A stretch of DNA of 64,000 bases from Marinomonas agarivorans (lineage in GTDB: Bacteria > Pseudomonadota > Gammaproteobacteria > Pseudomonadales > Marinomonadaceae): positions 124,001 through 188,000 of the forward strand of contig NHNK02000004.1 in assembly GCA_002173415.2 (NCBI GenBank), read 5' to 3'. A program made the position numbers and the translations under genes. Below the pieces are notes generated by a model. The model was not told where the DNA came from. It searched no databases and worked only from the letters and a program-made list of their open reading frames with translations. Within the stretch, counting starts at the first letter, position 1; each line of letters starts with the position of its first letter. Below are positions 55,681 to 64,000 of this stretch, piece by piece.

Positions 55681-55717
55681 AGGTCTTATGCCAACCACTT
55701 TCGTGTGCATAAGACCT
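55681..55717 (+). terminator. Terminator hairpin after the SDR gene
   Basis: AGGTCTTATGC (55681-55691) pairs perfectly with GCATAAGACCT (55707-55717), then GTTTATTTCTTTTT. It may also serve convergent fabF poorly. Confidence 0.8.
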
Positions 55718-55764
55718 GTTTATTTCTTTTTATATCTATAAAAAATTAATTTTAAATTTTGTAT

Positions 55765-57039
55765 CTATTTTTGATATTTTTTCAGAATAATAGCAGCATT
55801 CACACCACCGAAACCAAAGCCATTACACAATACATGGTCTACTTTCGCTGACCGTGCGGTTAACGGTACCAAATCTAAATCGGCCATATCCTCATCAATA
55901 TCGGTCAGATTTAATGTTGGCGGCACAGTATTCGTTAGCAAAGCCTGAGCACTAAAAATGGCTTCTAGGCCACCGGCTGCCCCCAGTAAATGCCCTGTGG
56001 CTGATTTCGTTGCTGAAATCGGAATATTTGGTAAATCCGAGTCAAAAATGCGTCGTAAAGCATTAATTTCTCCCTTATCACCAACAGGCGTTGAGGTAGC
56101 ATGAGCATTAATATGATCAATCTGATTAGCGGACAAGCTTGCCATACGCAATGCCGCCTGCATGGCTCTTGCTGCCCCTTCTCCGCTTTCTGGGCCAGCA
56201 GTTAAATGGTAAGCATCCGCACTGGTTCCATATCCTGCTATTTCCACTAATGGCGTCGCACCGCGTGCTAGCGCATGTTCAAGGGTTTCTAACACTATCA
56301 GACCTGCTCCTTCCCCCATGACAAAGCCGTCCCTTTTGCTATCAAATGGACGAGAAGCTTCTGTTGGTGTTGGATTGGTTGATAACGCCTTTAACGCGCC
56401 AAAGCCTGCTAAAGACAGGGGATCGATACACGCTTCTGTTCCACCAGCTAAGGCAATATTGGCTTCGCCAGAGCGAATAAGCCTCATCGCATCACCAATG
56501 GCTTGAATCCCTGCTGCACAGGCTGTCACAGGTGTTCCTACTGGTCCTTTAAAACCGTATTTTATAGTCACATTACCCACAGCGAGATTGGCAAGAAACG
56601 CAGGCACTGTGAAAGGGGATAATCGTCGTGCACCTTGTTTTTCTAATACGCCTTGGGCATGCGTAATGGTTTGCAATCCTCCGATGCCAGTGGCGATGAT
56701 GGTCGCTGTCATTTCCTGTTCTGCTGGTGTTTTAGCTTGCCAACCTGACTGTTGTAGAGCTTCTTCTGCGGCGGCAAGAGCAAATAATGTAAATCGATCA
56801 ATCCGTTTTTTCTCTTTCGGTGTTACATAGTCTGCTTCATTCAAACCATTTTCTTGTTCTGTATGTGCAGGAACCTGCCCCGCAACAGAGGCGCTGCCAC
56901 CTCGCTCTATAAGTTGCTCTGGTAAATGACGAATACCTGACTCACCAGCAGTCAAGCGTTCCCACACTGCATCGACCCCCAAACCGAGAGGTGACACCAC
57001 CCCCATTCCTGTAATTACGATACGTTGCTCGCTAGACAT
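55765..57039 (-). CDS. fabF: Beta-ketoacyl-ACP synthase II (FabF-like), stand-alone
   Basis: A 424-residue condensing enzyme. Catalytic residues: Cys in VTACAAGIQAI, His in NAHATSTPVGDK, His in KSATGHLLGAAGG. The N-terminus VVITGMGVVSPLGLG-like and C-terminus SNGFGFGGVNAAIIL-like (here NGFGFGGVNAAIILKK) are typical. It is not next to acpP or fabD as in the core fatty acid cluster. It is divergent from a TetR gene, so it may be an inducible second FabF for membrane adjustment or for another acyl product. Confidence 0.9.
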   Translation of the reverse strand: MSSEQRIVITGMGVVSPLGLGVDAVWERLTAGESGIRHLPEQLIERGGSASVAGQVPAHTEQENGLNEADYVTPKEKKRIDRFTLFALAAAEEALQQSGWQAKTPAEQEMTATIIATGIGGLQTITHAQGVLEKQGARRLSPFTVPAFLANLAVGNVTIKYGFKGPVGTPVTACAAGIQAIGDAMRLIRSGEANIALAGGTEACIDPLSLAGFGALKALSTNPTPTEASRPFDSKRDGFVMGEGAGLIVLETLEHALARGATPLVEIAGYGTSADAYHLTAGPESGEGAARAMQAALRMASLSANQIDHINAHATSTPVGDKGEINALRRIFDSDLPNIPISATKSATGHLLGAAGGLEAIFSAQALLTNTVPPTLNLTDIDEDMADLDLVPLTARSAKVDHVLCNGFGFGGVNAAIILKKYQK

Positions 57040-57169
57040 AAATCACCCCATCTATTTTTCAAGACACTTTTTAAGCGAATGTAAATAGCTTATGCTAGAG
57101 TCAATCTATATATGATCAAGATAATATTTAGATGTAAGCAATCACCCAAAAAGTAGGTAGCAACAAGCC

Positions 57170-57769
57170 ATGCCATACTCTTCTGAACATAAAAGTCAAA
57201 GCCGGAATCGGATTTTGGCGTCTGCGGTAGATTTATTCTGCCGATATGGGTTTGATCAAGTGAGTATTGGTGAAGTTATGAAACACGCCAAAATGACACA
57301 TGGTGCGTTCTATACGCATTTCAAATCCAAAAGTCTTTTATATGCTCAAGCCATACAACATGCAGCAAAACATTCGCTTTGGAATAAAGAAAAGCCAAGT
57401 GTTCTCACCCTGACAGCACTCAAACAATTAATCAGTGCCTATTTGAGTTTGCCCCATGTAACCCAAAAACAAGCCTCTTGCCCATTAGCGTTTTTAGCCA
57501 CCGATGTCGCCCATAGGGATGAAGTAGTACGAAACAGCTACGCAAAAGTTTTTCAAAATCTTGCGCAAAGCATTGCTGTTGAACTCAAAAATTGGGGCGT
57601 AAAAAATGCGGAATCCTTATCACAACAAATTCTTACCAGCATGATTGGTACCGTATCCATTGCTCGGTCATTAGGGGATGAAACTTCACAACAGCTTTTA
57701 TTGGATAACGCGAAGAATAATTTATTTAGCTTATTATCAGGGCTGTCAAACAAACCAGTAGACGGTTAA
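57170..57769 (+). CDS. TetR-family transcriptional regulator
   Basis: A 199-residue repressor. The N-terminal helix-turn-helix reads QSRNRILASAVDLFCRYGFD followed by VSIGEVMKHAKMTHGAFYTH, close to the AcrR/NemR-type. The C-terminal ligand domain begins with PSVLTLTALKQLISAYLSLP. Divergent from fabF (130 nt between them), its probable target. Reading the ATG at 57170 is supported by AAGTAGGTAG upstream. Confidence 0.9.
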   Translation: MPYSSEHKSQSRNRILASAVDLFCRYGFDQVSIGEVMKHAKMTHGAFYTHFKSKSLLYAQAIQHAAKHSLWNKEKPSVLTLTALKQLISAYLSLPHVTQKQASCPLAFLATDVAHRDEVVRNSYAKVFQNLAQSIAVELKNWGVKNAESLSQQILTSMIGTVSIARSLGDETSQQLLLDNAKNNLFSLLSGLSNKPVDG

Positions 57770-58333
57770 TTTCGTTTATTTTGCTGGTCGAGGCAGCTTT
57801 TTACCGTTCAGGATGAGTAAACGTGAGCTTGCAAGCATCTAAATGCTTAAACGTATATTCCTTAGTGCCGATATTAAAGTTTTTCCATTGTTGAACTTCA
57901 TTATCAGACAGATTAAATAGCCTTTTTTTAACCACTTGACTAGCTTTCCTTGCGCCAGAAATAACAAAGGCTCCATCAAGGGAGCCTTCGCCAAGAAAAA
58001 ACTTGGATTCAGAACATCATTACCGGACACTGCCTCGACCTCCAAGAGGTTATGTGATGTCATGTGAGAACATGTCTGCTACATCAATAATCAAAGTATA
58101 CTAAAATAAAAATATTCGTCAATTAAGCGATACTACTAAGCTGTTCTCTTCATGTAATGACTACTTCTAATTTTTATGAGCCAAAATTATGTAGGACTTA
58201 CAGAATCATCAATTCAATATCTATTAATTTTAACAATTAAAATAATTAAAACAATTAATTTTAAATATTAAGGTTCTCTCGTTACTCTACTCCCATAGCA
58301 ACTTATTTATTTTATCAACTATGGAGAACAACG
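57770..58333. other. Long intergenic region TetR / ahpC
   Basis: It holds a frameshifted gene relic (57801-58063, listed separately), a short hairpin AAGGCTCC-ATCAAG-GGAGCCTT at 57967-57988, and a very AT-rich stretch from about 58200 to 58290 before ahpC that would carry its promoter. No intact gene is supported. Confidence 0.5.
57801..58063 (-). pseudogene. Frameshifted C-terminal gene relic, unknown family
   Basis: From ATG 58063 one frame reads MTSHNLLEVEAVSGNDVLN, then becomes implausible after a six-T run (plus-strand A-run 57996-58001). The other frame continues as protein-like sequence (FVISGARKASQVVKKRLFNL, then SDNEVQQWKNFNI, ending LTFTHPER) to TAA at 57801-57803. Joining the two by one-base slippage gives a coherent ~87-residue product. 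No ribosome site is seen, so it is more likely a relic than a live gene. Confidence 0.35.
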
Positions 58334-58903
58334 ATGACAACATCATTGATTAATACACAAATTAAACCATTCAACGCTTCTGCCTTTAAACAAGGTGACT
58401 TTATTGAGGTATCGGACGCTGATCTAAAAGGTAAGTGGTCTGTATTCTTCTTCTACCCTGCTGACTTTACTTTCGTTTGCCCAACCGAGTTAGGTGATAT
58501 TGCAGATCATTACGAAGAGTTCCAGAAACGTGGCGTTGAAATTTATTCTGTTTCTACGGATACACACTTTACTCACAAAGCATGGCACGATTCTTCGGAC
58601 ACAATTGGCAAAATCCAGTACACCATGATTGGTGATCCAACAGGCGCCATTACTCGTAACTTTAATGTTATGCGTGAAGATCAAGGCTTAGCTGATCGTG
58701 GTACTTTCTTAGTGGACCCTGACGGCGTGATTCAGGCAATGGAAATCACGGCTGAAGGCATTGGCCGTGATGCAGAAGATCTATTAAGAAAGGTAAAGGC
58801 AGCGCAATATGTTGCCGCTCATCCTGGTGAAGTCTGCCCTGCAAAATGGAAGGAAGGGGAAGAAACATTAGCACCTTCTCTTGATCTTGTCGGCAAGATT
58901 TAA
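58334..58903 (+). CDS. ahpC: Alkyl hydroperoxide reductase, peroxiredoxin subunit
   Basis: A 189-residue 2-Cys peroxiredoxin. Peroxidatic Cys in [10 protein letters not shown], resolving Cys in GEVCPAKW. It reduces hydrogen and organic peroxides and is recycled by AhpF. AATGGAGA-type ribosome site TGGAGAACAACG upstream. An intrinsic terminator follows, so ahpF has either read-through or its own promoter. No clear OxyR site was found by eye. Confidence 0.97.
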   Translation: MTTSLINTQIKPFNASAFKQGDFIEVSDADLKGKWSVFFFYPADFTFVCPTELGDIADHYEEFQKRGVEIYSVSTDTHFTHKAWHDSSDTIGKIQYTMIGDPTGAITRNFNVMREDQGLADRGTFLVDPDGVIQAMEITAEGIGRDAEDLLRKVKAAQYVAAHPGEVCPAKWKEGEETLAPSLDLVGKI

Positions 58904-58943
58904 TTCTACTTTCCAACGCTTTTTAAAAGTGTACCCTACCTTG

Positions 58944-58974
58944 ACCAGAGTCTTTTCAGGCTCTGGTTTTTTTT
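58944..58974 (+). terminator. Intrinsic terminator after ahpC
   Basis: ACCAGAG (58944-58950), a 10-nt loop, CTCTGGT (58961-58967), then T8. Confidence 0.85.
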
Positions 58975-59195
58975 GGCTAGTATTTTTGCTTGCTACTCTA
59001 TTTTTACCTGCAATTTTTTTACCTGCAATTGAAAGAACCACATCATTAAGAAAGAAAAAACAAATTAGCATAGAGTCATAGGTTATCTTCATTAAATGCA
59101 TTAAATCTATTAATTTTAAATTATCAATTTAAATTATTAATATAAATCTCATAGAAACAATACAGTTTACCAATGATTTTATGAGGGTTTTCACC

Positions 59196-60833
59196 ATGCT
59201 AGATACTGCAATAAAGACACAACTCAACAGTTACTTAACTAAGCTAACTAACGCCATTGTAATTACAGTAAACACCAATGACAGTGCTAAATCGCAAGAG
59301 TTATTAAATCTGGCGATTGAAATTGCTGAGTTGTCAAAAAAGATTGAATTAATTCAAATACAAGATACGACACAACGTTCGCCACTCATGAGCATTGCAT
59401 CAAAAGACAGCTCCCAAGCTCGAGTTGAGTTTGCTGGTATTCCAATGGGACATGAGTTCACCTCTTTGGTTTTGGCGTTGCTGCAAGCAGGCGGCCACCC
59501 AGCAAAAGAAGAGCAAGCGATTCTAGACCAAATTAAAGATATTGAAGGTGAGTTACACTTCGAAACCTATATTTCCCTTTCATGCCAGAACTGTCCTGAG
59601 GTGGTACAAGCGCTAAATTTAATGGCGGTGCTGAATCCGAATATTCGCCACACCATGATTGATGGTGCGCTTTTTCAGGAAGAGGTCGAACAGAGAAATA
59701 TTCTTGCTGTGCCAGCAGTCTATTTAAATGGCGAATTATTTGGACAAGGCCGTATGACGTTATCTGACATTCTAAACAAAGCAGATGATGGAGCCAGCGA
59801 GAAACAAGCAGCCCAATTGGCAAATAAGCAAAACTACGACGTTCTAGTTGTTGGGGGCGGCCCTGCTGGTGCTGCTGCAGCGATTTACGCAGCACGCAAA
59901 GGCATTCGTACTGGTGTTGTCGCAGATCGCTTTGGCGGGCAGGTCAGCGACACTATGGCAATCGAAAACTTTATCTCCGTAAAAGCAACGGAAGGACCTA
60001 AGTTAGTCAGTAACTTAGAACAGCATGTATTGGATTATGATGTTGATTTAATCAAAGGCCAACGTGCCAGCAAGCTTATCAGTGCCGATCTCTCTAGCAG
60101 TGGCTTAATCGAAGTAGAGTTAGAAAGTGGTGCCACACTAAAAAGCCGTTCCATCATTTTGGCGACGGGAGCTCGCTGGAGAGAAATGAATGTGCCTGGT
60201 GAAGCTGAGTACAAAGGCAAAGGGGTTGCTTATTGCCCTCATTGTGATGGCCCTTTGTTCAAAGGTAAGCGGGTCGCTGTTATTGGTGGAGGTAACTCTG
60301 GCATAGAGGCAGCAATAGATTTAGCAGGCCTCGTTGAACATGTGACAGTACTGGAATTTGCCGACACGCTTAGAGCCGATGAAGTGTTACAGCGTAAGGC
60401 GAAGTCTCTTGCCAATGTCACGATTATTAAAAATGCACTGACAACAGAAGTCTTGGGTGATGGGACTCGAGTTAATGCTCTACGTTATCAAGATAGATTA
60501 ACAGATGAGGTGCATACACTGGAATTGGCTGGTGTTTTTGTTCAAATTGGTTTGCTCCCAAATACAGATTTTTTGAAAGGAGACATTGAGCTGAGCTCTC
60601 ACGGTGAAATAAAAATTAATGATAAAGGCCAAACCTCAATGGCAGGTGTGTTTGCTGCTGGTGATGCGACAACCGCCCCGTATAAGCAAATCATTATTGC
60701 TATGGGAGCAGGCGCTACCGCTTCACTTGCTGCATTTGACCACTTAATTCGTACTCCAACGCCAAAAGTAGGAGACGATAATACCCATAATGTTGAGGCA
60801 CCTACTGTTGAAGAATCTACTAAAGTTGCCTGA
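59196..60833 (+). CDS. ahpF: Alkyl hydroperoxide reductase, flavoprotein subunit
   Basis: A 545-residue AhpF. The N-terminal domain (two thioredoxin folds, 1-205) has the CxxC in [14 protein letters not shown]; the FAD/NADH part has [20 protein letters not shown], the redox CxxC in [29 protein letters not shown] and the closing [19 protein letters not shown]. It moves electrons from NADH to AhpC. Start at ATG 59196 ([10 protein letters not shown]), matching the E. coli start, with GAGG 9 nt upstream. The last ~20 residues are an extra acidic tail. Confidence 0.95.
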   Translation: MLDTAIKTQLNSYLTKLTNAIVITVNTNDSAKSQELLNLAIEIAELSKKIELIQIQDTTQRSPLMSIASKDSSQARVEFAGIPMGHEFTSLVLALLQAGGHPAKEEQAILDQIKDIEGELHFETYISLSCQNCPEVVQALNLMAVLNPNIRHTMIDGALFQEEVEQRNILAVPAVYLNGELFGQGRMTLSDILNKADDGASEKQAAQLANKQNYDVLVVGGGPAGAAAAIYAARKGIRTGVVADRFGGQVSDTMAIENFISVKATEGPKLVSNLEQHVLDYDVDLIKGQRASKLISADLSSSGLIEVELESGATLKSRSIILATGARWREMNVPGEAEYKGKGVAYCPHCDGPLFKGKRVAVIGGGNSGIEAAIDLAGLVEHVTVLEFADTLRADEVLQRKAKSLANVTIIKNALTTEVLGDGTRVNALRYQDRLTDEVHTLELAGVFVQIGLLPNTDFLKGDIELSSHGEIKINDKGQTSMAGVFAAGDATTAPYKQIIIAMGAGATASLAAFDHLIRTPTPKVGDDNTHNVEAPTVEESTKVA

Positions 60834-60884
60834 AGAAGGCTTGAATTAAATACTTGAATTGAATAAAGGCTAGAAAAAAGAAAA

Positions 60885-60917
60885 CGCCAGTTTTGTTTAA
60901 CAGAACTGGCGATTTTT
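60885..60917. terminator. Bidirectional terminator between ahpF and the exoprotein gene
   Basis: CGCCAGTT (60885-60892) pairs with AACTGGCG (60904-60911); T-run to the right, A-rich run to the left. Confidence 0.85.
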
Positions 60918-60931
60918 ATCTTGATTACTGT

Positions 60932-63900
60932 TTATGTATGACGTTTAAAACCAATGGCAACAATGGTTGTCATCACCACAAAGGCAAAACTTGCCATACC
61001 AAAACCTACGAAGCCAAAACCTACAAAGCCAAGCGAGCTTGGTAAGGCCCGTTGATCTGTTACCGCGGTAGGGCGGAGAGTATTATCATTGTCTATGGTA
61101 TTTTCAAACCTTCTATCCAAGAAGAAGCTTTCCATTGCAGTATCAGCCGAGGCAGGCTCAACAACATTAAGGGCAATCATATCCGTTAAGGCAACATTTC
61201 CCGTGTTTGTAGAATCAGTGTTTGCAAAATTAGTCGTTGAGTTACCTGTTATTAAAATGCCTGCCGTTGAAGTACTAGGTATTGAGGCATTCGATATTGA
61301 GGTACTAGGCTTAGTATTAACCGTATTCACGCTTTGCAACGTGGCTTGTGTCGTATCAAACGCTTGTTCCGTTTCTAACGCTAATTCCACGAGTACCTGT
61401 TCTTGTAATGCTGTAAAGCCATTGCTGGTTATCACGGCATCCTGCTGATTTGCGCTTACTGATAGATTTGCCGTATTTGCGGCGACAAATTTACCATTCT
61501 CTGCTGTGTCTATGAGTTTCTGGCTTACGGATGTTGTAGCAGACACAATTTGAGTATCCAGCACTTCTTCTGCTGCAAGTGTTTGTGGTGGAGTTTGTTG
61601 TGCTTTGTTGAGTCGCCGAACTTCTTCAGCCAGCTCTCTTTGTAGCGCGGCGGACATTTTTTTGACTTCCTCGTTGTCAAAATTTGTCGATGACGCTGGT
61701 GCGACTATCTCAATGACGCCATTTGTTACAGCATAGTTGTAGTTGTTATCACTCCCACCTTGTAATGACGCCATGTAGCGACCAACAGGGCTATCAGGCA
61801 TAACAATGGAGTTGATAACAGGTAACACATCCAAATCCGCTTGGGTGTCGGCTAACTTAAAAGGACCAAAGGTTAAATCCATGGTTGGAATGGCAGAACC
61901 TTGCGCAATTTTAATATGTGTTGGATTAAGACTTACTGCTAAATCGGCTTTATCAACCGTGAGGTCACCTGCTACAAATTGATATTGATAACCAAGCTCA
62001 TTCGTTAATGTCCCTAAACTGGCTTGAAGGTGATCACTATAAAAACCCGCATTATCTCCTATGCCATAACTGCTCGTAATGTTAGCAAGACCGGTTTGTG
62101 TAATTGAAGAAAAAGTATCGCCAGCAAGCAGCCCTGATTGGTACGTTAAACCCATACTGCCCAAGGCATTACCATACTCAACCGTTACATCATTCACTGA
62201 ATAACGAATCACTGGCGCAATAGAATACAAAGTACCGTTGCCCGTAGGTAAGGTAACGGAGGAAGAAGACGTTGTGTTGTAACGCTTAAAGTCTGCTCTC
62301 AGTCCACCCAATCTGTCTATGGTCGGACTATTAGAATAAATTAACCAACGACTACTTGGGTCAATAACGTTTAGCGCATCTGGGTTATCAATGCCACCGC
62401 TGCCTTCGTTATGAAACACGGTTGAGGTATCTATCACAATGGCTGTCGTGTTAGTGCCTGTCGCTTCAATGCTCGCATCTTGTAACCTAATGTCGCCCTG
62501 TGCTGTGATATTCACTGTTTCCGCATGAATTTGGCCGGCAAAATTAACCCCATTCGTGCTCGTTAGCCTCACATCACCATTACCAGTCGCCGTTAACTTG
62601 GTTGAATCAAGATCAATACTACTGGCTGTAAAGTTGATGTCGCCATTATCGGTTTGAATGGTGCCAGCAGAAGCATCCTGTAACAGGTTGGTTTCCAGTG
62701 TCAGTGAACGGCCTGAATCCAATGCTAGGGTGTCGTTTTTTAAGTCAAGTGTAATAGAGCTGCTTGATTTTAAGACGATATCGGATGATTCAGATAAGTG
62801 CTCTAAATAACGAGTCGTAAACACACCATAGCCATCCGCTGCCATGGCTTTTTCCGCTTCGGTTGAGCCTGTGCCAGGGCCGGACAACTCAATACCCCAT
62901 TTTTCTGCTTGATATTGTTCGACTAACTGGCGCGAGTTATCGTCCAAGGCCGCATCATAAATCGTCATGTCAAACATAGGGCCATAAAGGTATTCTCTCC
63001 CATTTGTAATACCTATTGTGTTGTTACCATGACCACCGCTACGTCCTGTTGCATTGTTTGCCCCCATAAGTGACGCGTTAAAAAAACCAGAACGACCAAC
63101 GGTATTATCATAGGTAAAAGAGACTAAATGTGGGTCAGCAATGCTAGTTACAAAAAAATCTACATCATTAGCCCACCAATACTGACGAAAACCACTTCCC
63201 CGATAGCGAAATGCGTTTACTTCTCCTGGTGTGCCATAATTACCGGACCCTAAAAAGCCGCCTTGGGTACCCTGTAGTGTCGCCAGAACCGTATAGTTAT
63301 TATTGTCAGCCGGGACAGTATCGTCCGGTAATTCGTAGAATTGATTACCATCAAATCGAAGAACAGAGTGGTTGTTTTGTTGGCTTTCTAAATACAGCGC
63401 CATTTGACCATTATTGTATTGTTCTGCATTGTTATTTTTCCCTGACTTATCACGCCACACAGCCACTCGCCCCAGCCGAATGTCTCTACCTGTGTAGTCT
63501 TTGGTTAACGTTTGCTTTAGTGTAATGGTGGTTCCAGAGATGGCGGTGATAGTATAAGTGTCATCTCCTAATGTGTCCGCTGTAGTAGCCGGACCCTCGT
63601 CGCCCAAACGTATTCTCGCTCCTACTGCCAAATCCCCTGCAATGTCCGCCGAGGTAGTAATCGTATTAGCGCCTGCCGTACCTGAGGCTGTCGCGCCTCC
63701 TGTAACGCCTTCATACGACAGTGTTATTGTTGAGGCATCCGAGGCATCAACCCACAGGTTCAAGTTTGCCCCAAGATCAATACTGCCATCGGTACTACTA
63801 AAGGTTGGATCAACATTGCCATAAATTGTGATGTCGGCTGGGTCAAGTAAGTAAGTTCCCTTGTTGTAGCCCTCAACTCGATTCGATAAGTCTGCTGCCC

Positions 63901-64000
63901 CTTTAGCCAGTAAGTTCAACTTGCCTGACGTTTCTAAAAAGCCACCATGACCACCGTTAACACCACCACGAGCAAGAGTTAAGCCACGATATTCCGTCGT
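60932..64000 (-). CDS. Large filamentous-hemagglutinin-like exoprotein, C-terminal part (cut by window edge)
   Basis: The frame is open to the right edge, giving the last 1022 residues (the upstream 27 codons read by hand include RGGVNGGHGGFLETSGKLNL). The GGFxETSGK and YLLDPADITIYGN elements are hallmarks of two-partner-secretion hemagglutinin-like proteins. Next come a LamG-like jelly-roll (about 80-330 of the visible part; FTYDNTVGRSGFFNASLMGA), a beta-helical stretch, an MBG-like domain (RYSVNDVTVEYGNALGSMGL), a Thr/Ser/Gln-rich linker and a C-terminal hydrophobic helix with basic tail GFKRHT. It is probably a surface adhesin; the TpsB partner is not visible here. Confidence 0.8.
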   Translation of the reverse strand, partial: TTEYRGLTLARGGVNGGHGGFLETSGKLNLLAKGAADLSNRVEGYNKGTYLLDPADITIYGNVDPTFSSTDGSIDLGANLNLWVDASDASTITLSYEGVTGGATASGTAGANTITTSADIAGDLAVGARIRLGDEGPATTADTLGDDTYTITAISGTTITLKQTLTKDYTGRDIRLGRVAVWRDKSGKNNNAEQYNNGQMALYLESQQNNHSVLRFDGNQFYELPDDTVPADNNNYTVLATLQGTQGGFLGSGNYGTPGEVNAFRYRGSGFRQYWWANDVDFFVTSIADPHLVSFTYDNTVGRSGFFNASLMGANNATGRSGGHGNNTIGITNGREYLYGPMFDMTIYDAALDDNSRQLVEQYQAEKWGIELSGPGTGSTEAEKAMAADGYGVFTTRYLEHLSESSDIVLKSSSSITLDLKNDTLALDSGRSLTLETNLLQDASAGTIQTDNGDINFTASSIDLDSTKLTATGNGDVRLTSTNGVNFAGQIHAETVNITAQGDIRLQDASIEATGTNTTAIVIDTSTVFHNEGSGGIDNPDALNVIDPSSRWLIYSNSPTIDRLGGLRADFKRYNTTSSSSVTLPTGNGTLYSIAPVIRYSVNDVTVEYGNALGSMGLTYQSGLLAGDTFSSITQTGLANITSSYGIGDNAGFYSDHLQASLGTLTNELGYQYQFVAGDLTVDKADLAVSLNPTHIKIAQGSAIPTMDLTFGPFKLADTQADLDVLPVINSIVMPDSPVGRYMASLQGGSDNNYNYAVTNGVIEIVAPASSTNFDNEEVKKMSAALQRELAEEVRRLNKAQQTPPQTLAAEEVLDTQIVSATTSVSQKLIDTAENGKFVAANTANLSVSANQQDAVITSNGFTALQEQVLVELALETEQAFDTTQATLQSVNTVNTKPSTSISNASIPSTSTAGILITGNSTTNFANTDSTNTGNVALTDMIALNVVEPASADTAMESFFLDRRFENTIDNDNTLRPTAVTDQRALPSSLGFVGFGFVGFGMASFAFVVMTTIVAIGFKRHT

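Noticed and set aside
57967-57988. Terminator for the TetR gene
   Set aside because: The hairpin lacks a T-run on either strand and lies about 200 nt from the stop.
58881-59081. 66-codon frame after ahpC
   Set aside because: It covers the ahpC 3' end, the terminator and a 15-bp duplication; no ribosome site.

Overview
The window reads as a chromosomal segment of a marine gammaproteobacterium, most likely Marinomonas or a close relative in the Oceanospirillales. This is inferred from gene content: a Pseudomonas-type ThrB homoserine kinase, RsmC, an Escherichia-like DppABCDF and AhpCF, zinc and copper handling proteins, and AT-rich intergenic DNA. There are no rRNA genes, tRNA genes, CRISPR arrays, intact transposases or phage genes.

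Layout. 1-5.1 kb: the 5' part of oligopeptidase A (prlC, cut by the left edge), a gamma-carbonic-anhydrase-like protein, a small membrane protein, a YedJ-type HD phosphohydrolase, and a lipoprotein / ECF sigma / anti-sigma operon with a candidate self-regulated promoter. 5.4-8.7 kb: an ASCH protein, a chemotaxis receptor and a secreted ParB-like protein. 8.8-14.4 kb: a zinc locus (NicO-type metal transporter, zur, znuC, znuB) behind a near-perfect Zur box, followed by LysE, DUF1007 and thrB. 14.8-17.5 kb: polA. 17.7-25.7 kb: a restriction island with type I hsdR, hsdS and hsdM, a truncated DUF1016 gene, a schlafen/AlbA_2-like remnant and an Mrr nuclease. 26-32.7 kb: an SGNH hydrolase and the dipeptide ABC transporter dppABCDF. 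33-34.6 kb: an FG-GAP-like exported protein. 34.8-39.9 kb: an ethanolamine module made of an AraC regulator, eutBC, an Amt-family channel and a previously uncalled 54-residue membrane protein. 40-43 kb: rsmC, a ChaC-like protein, and copper proteins (PCuAC and a DUF2946-like protein). 43-46.1 kb: a MocR regulator divergent from PaiB and a PNPOx-like protein. 46.4-52.6 kb: TSUP, MATE, globin, EamA and COG3146 genes, then aroE. 52.8-57.8 kb: hemF, DoxX-like, GST, SDR, a stand-alone fabF and TetR. 58.3-60.8 kb: ahpC and ahpF. 60.9-64 kb: the C-terminal part of a very large filamentous-hemagglutinin-like exoprotein cut by the right edge.

How genes work together. The Zur box overlaps the probable -10 of the operon that encodes Zur and ZnuCB, giving zinc-dependent autoregulation that also covers the NicO transporter. 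EutBC would split ethanolamine into acetaldehyde and ammonia. The usual ethanolamine permease is absent, and an Amt-family protein with a small membrane partner takes its place. The restriction island shows mosaic history: a second, diverged copy of the hsdM 3' end sits immediately upstream of hsdS as a 27-codon reading frame.

The most interesting items are the eutBC-Amt-small protein module, the Zur box with its (His-Asp)11 transporter loop, the hsdM tail duplication, a three-site MocR operator, and an unusual number of short 13-20 bp tandem duplications, mostly between genes. All functional assignments come from reading the sequence and from family knowledge; no database search was run.
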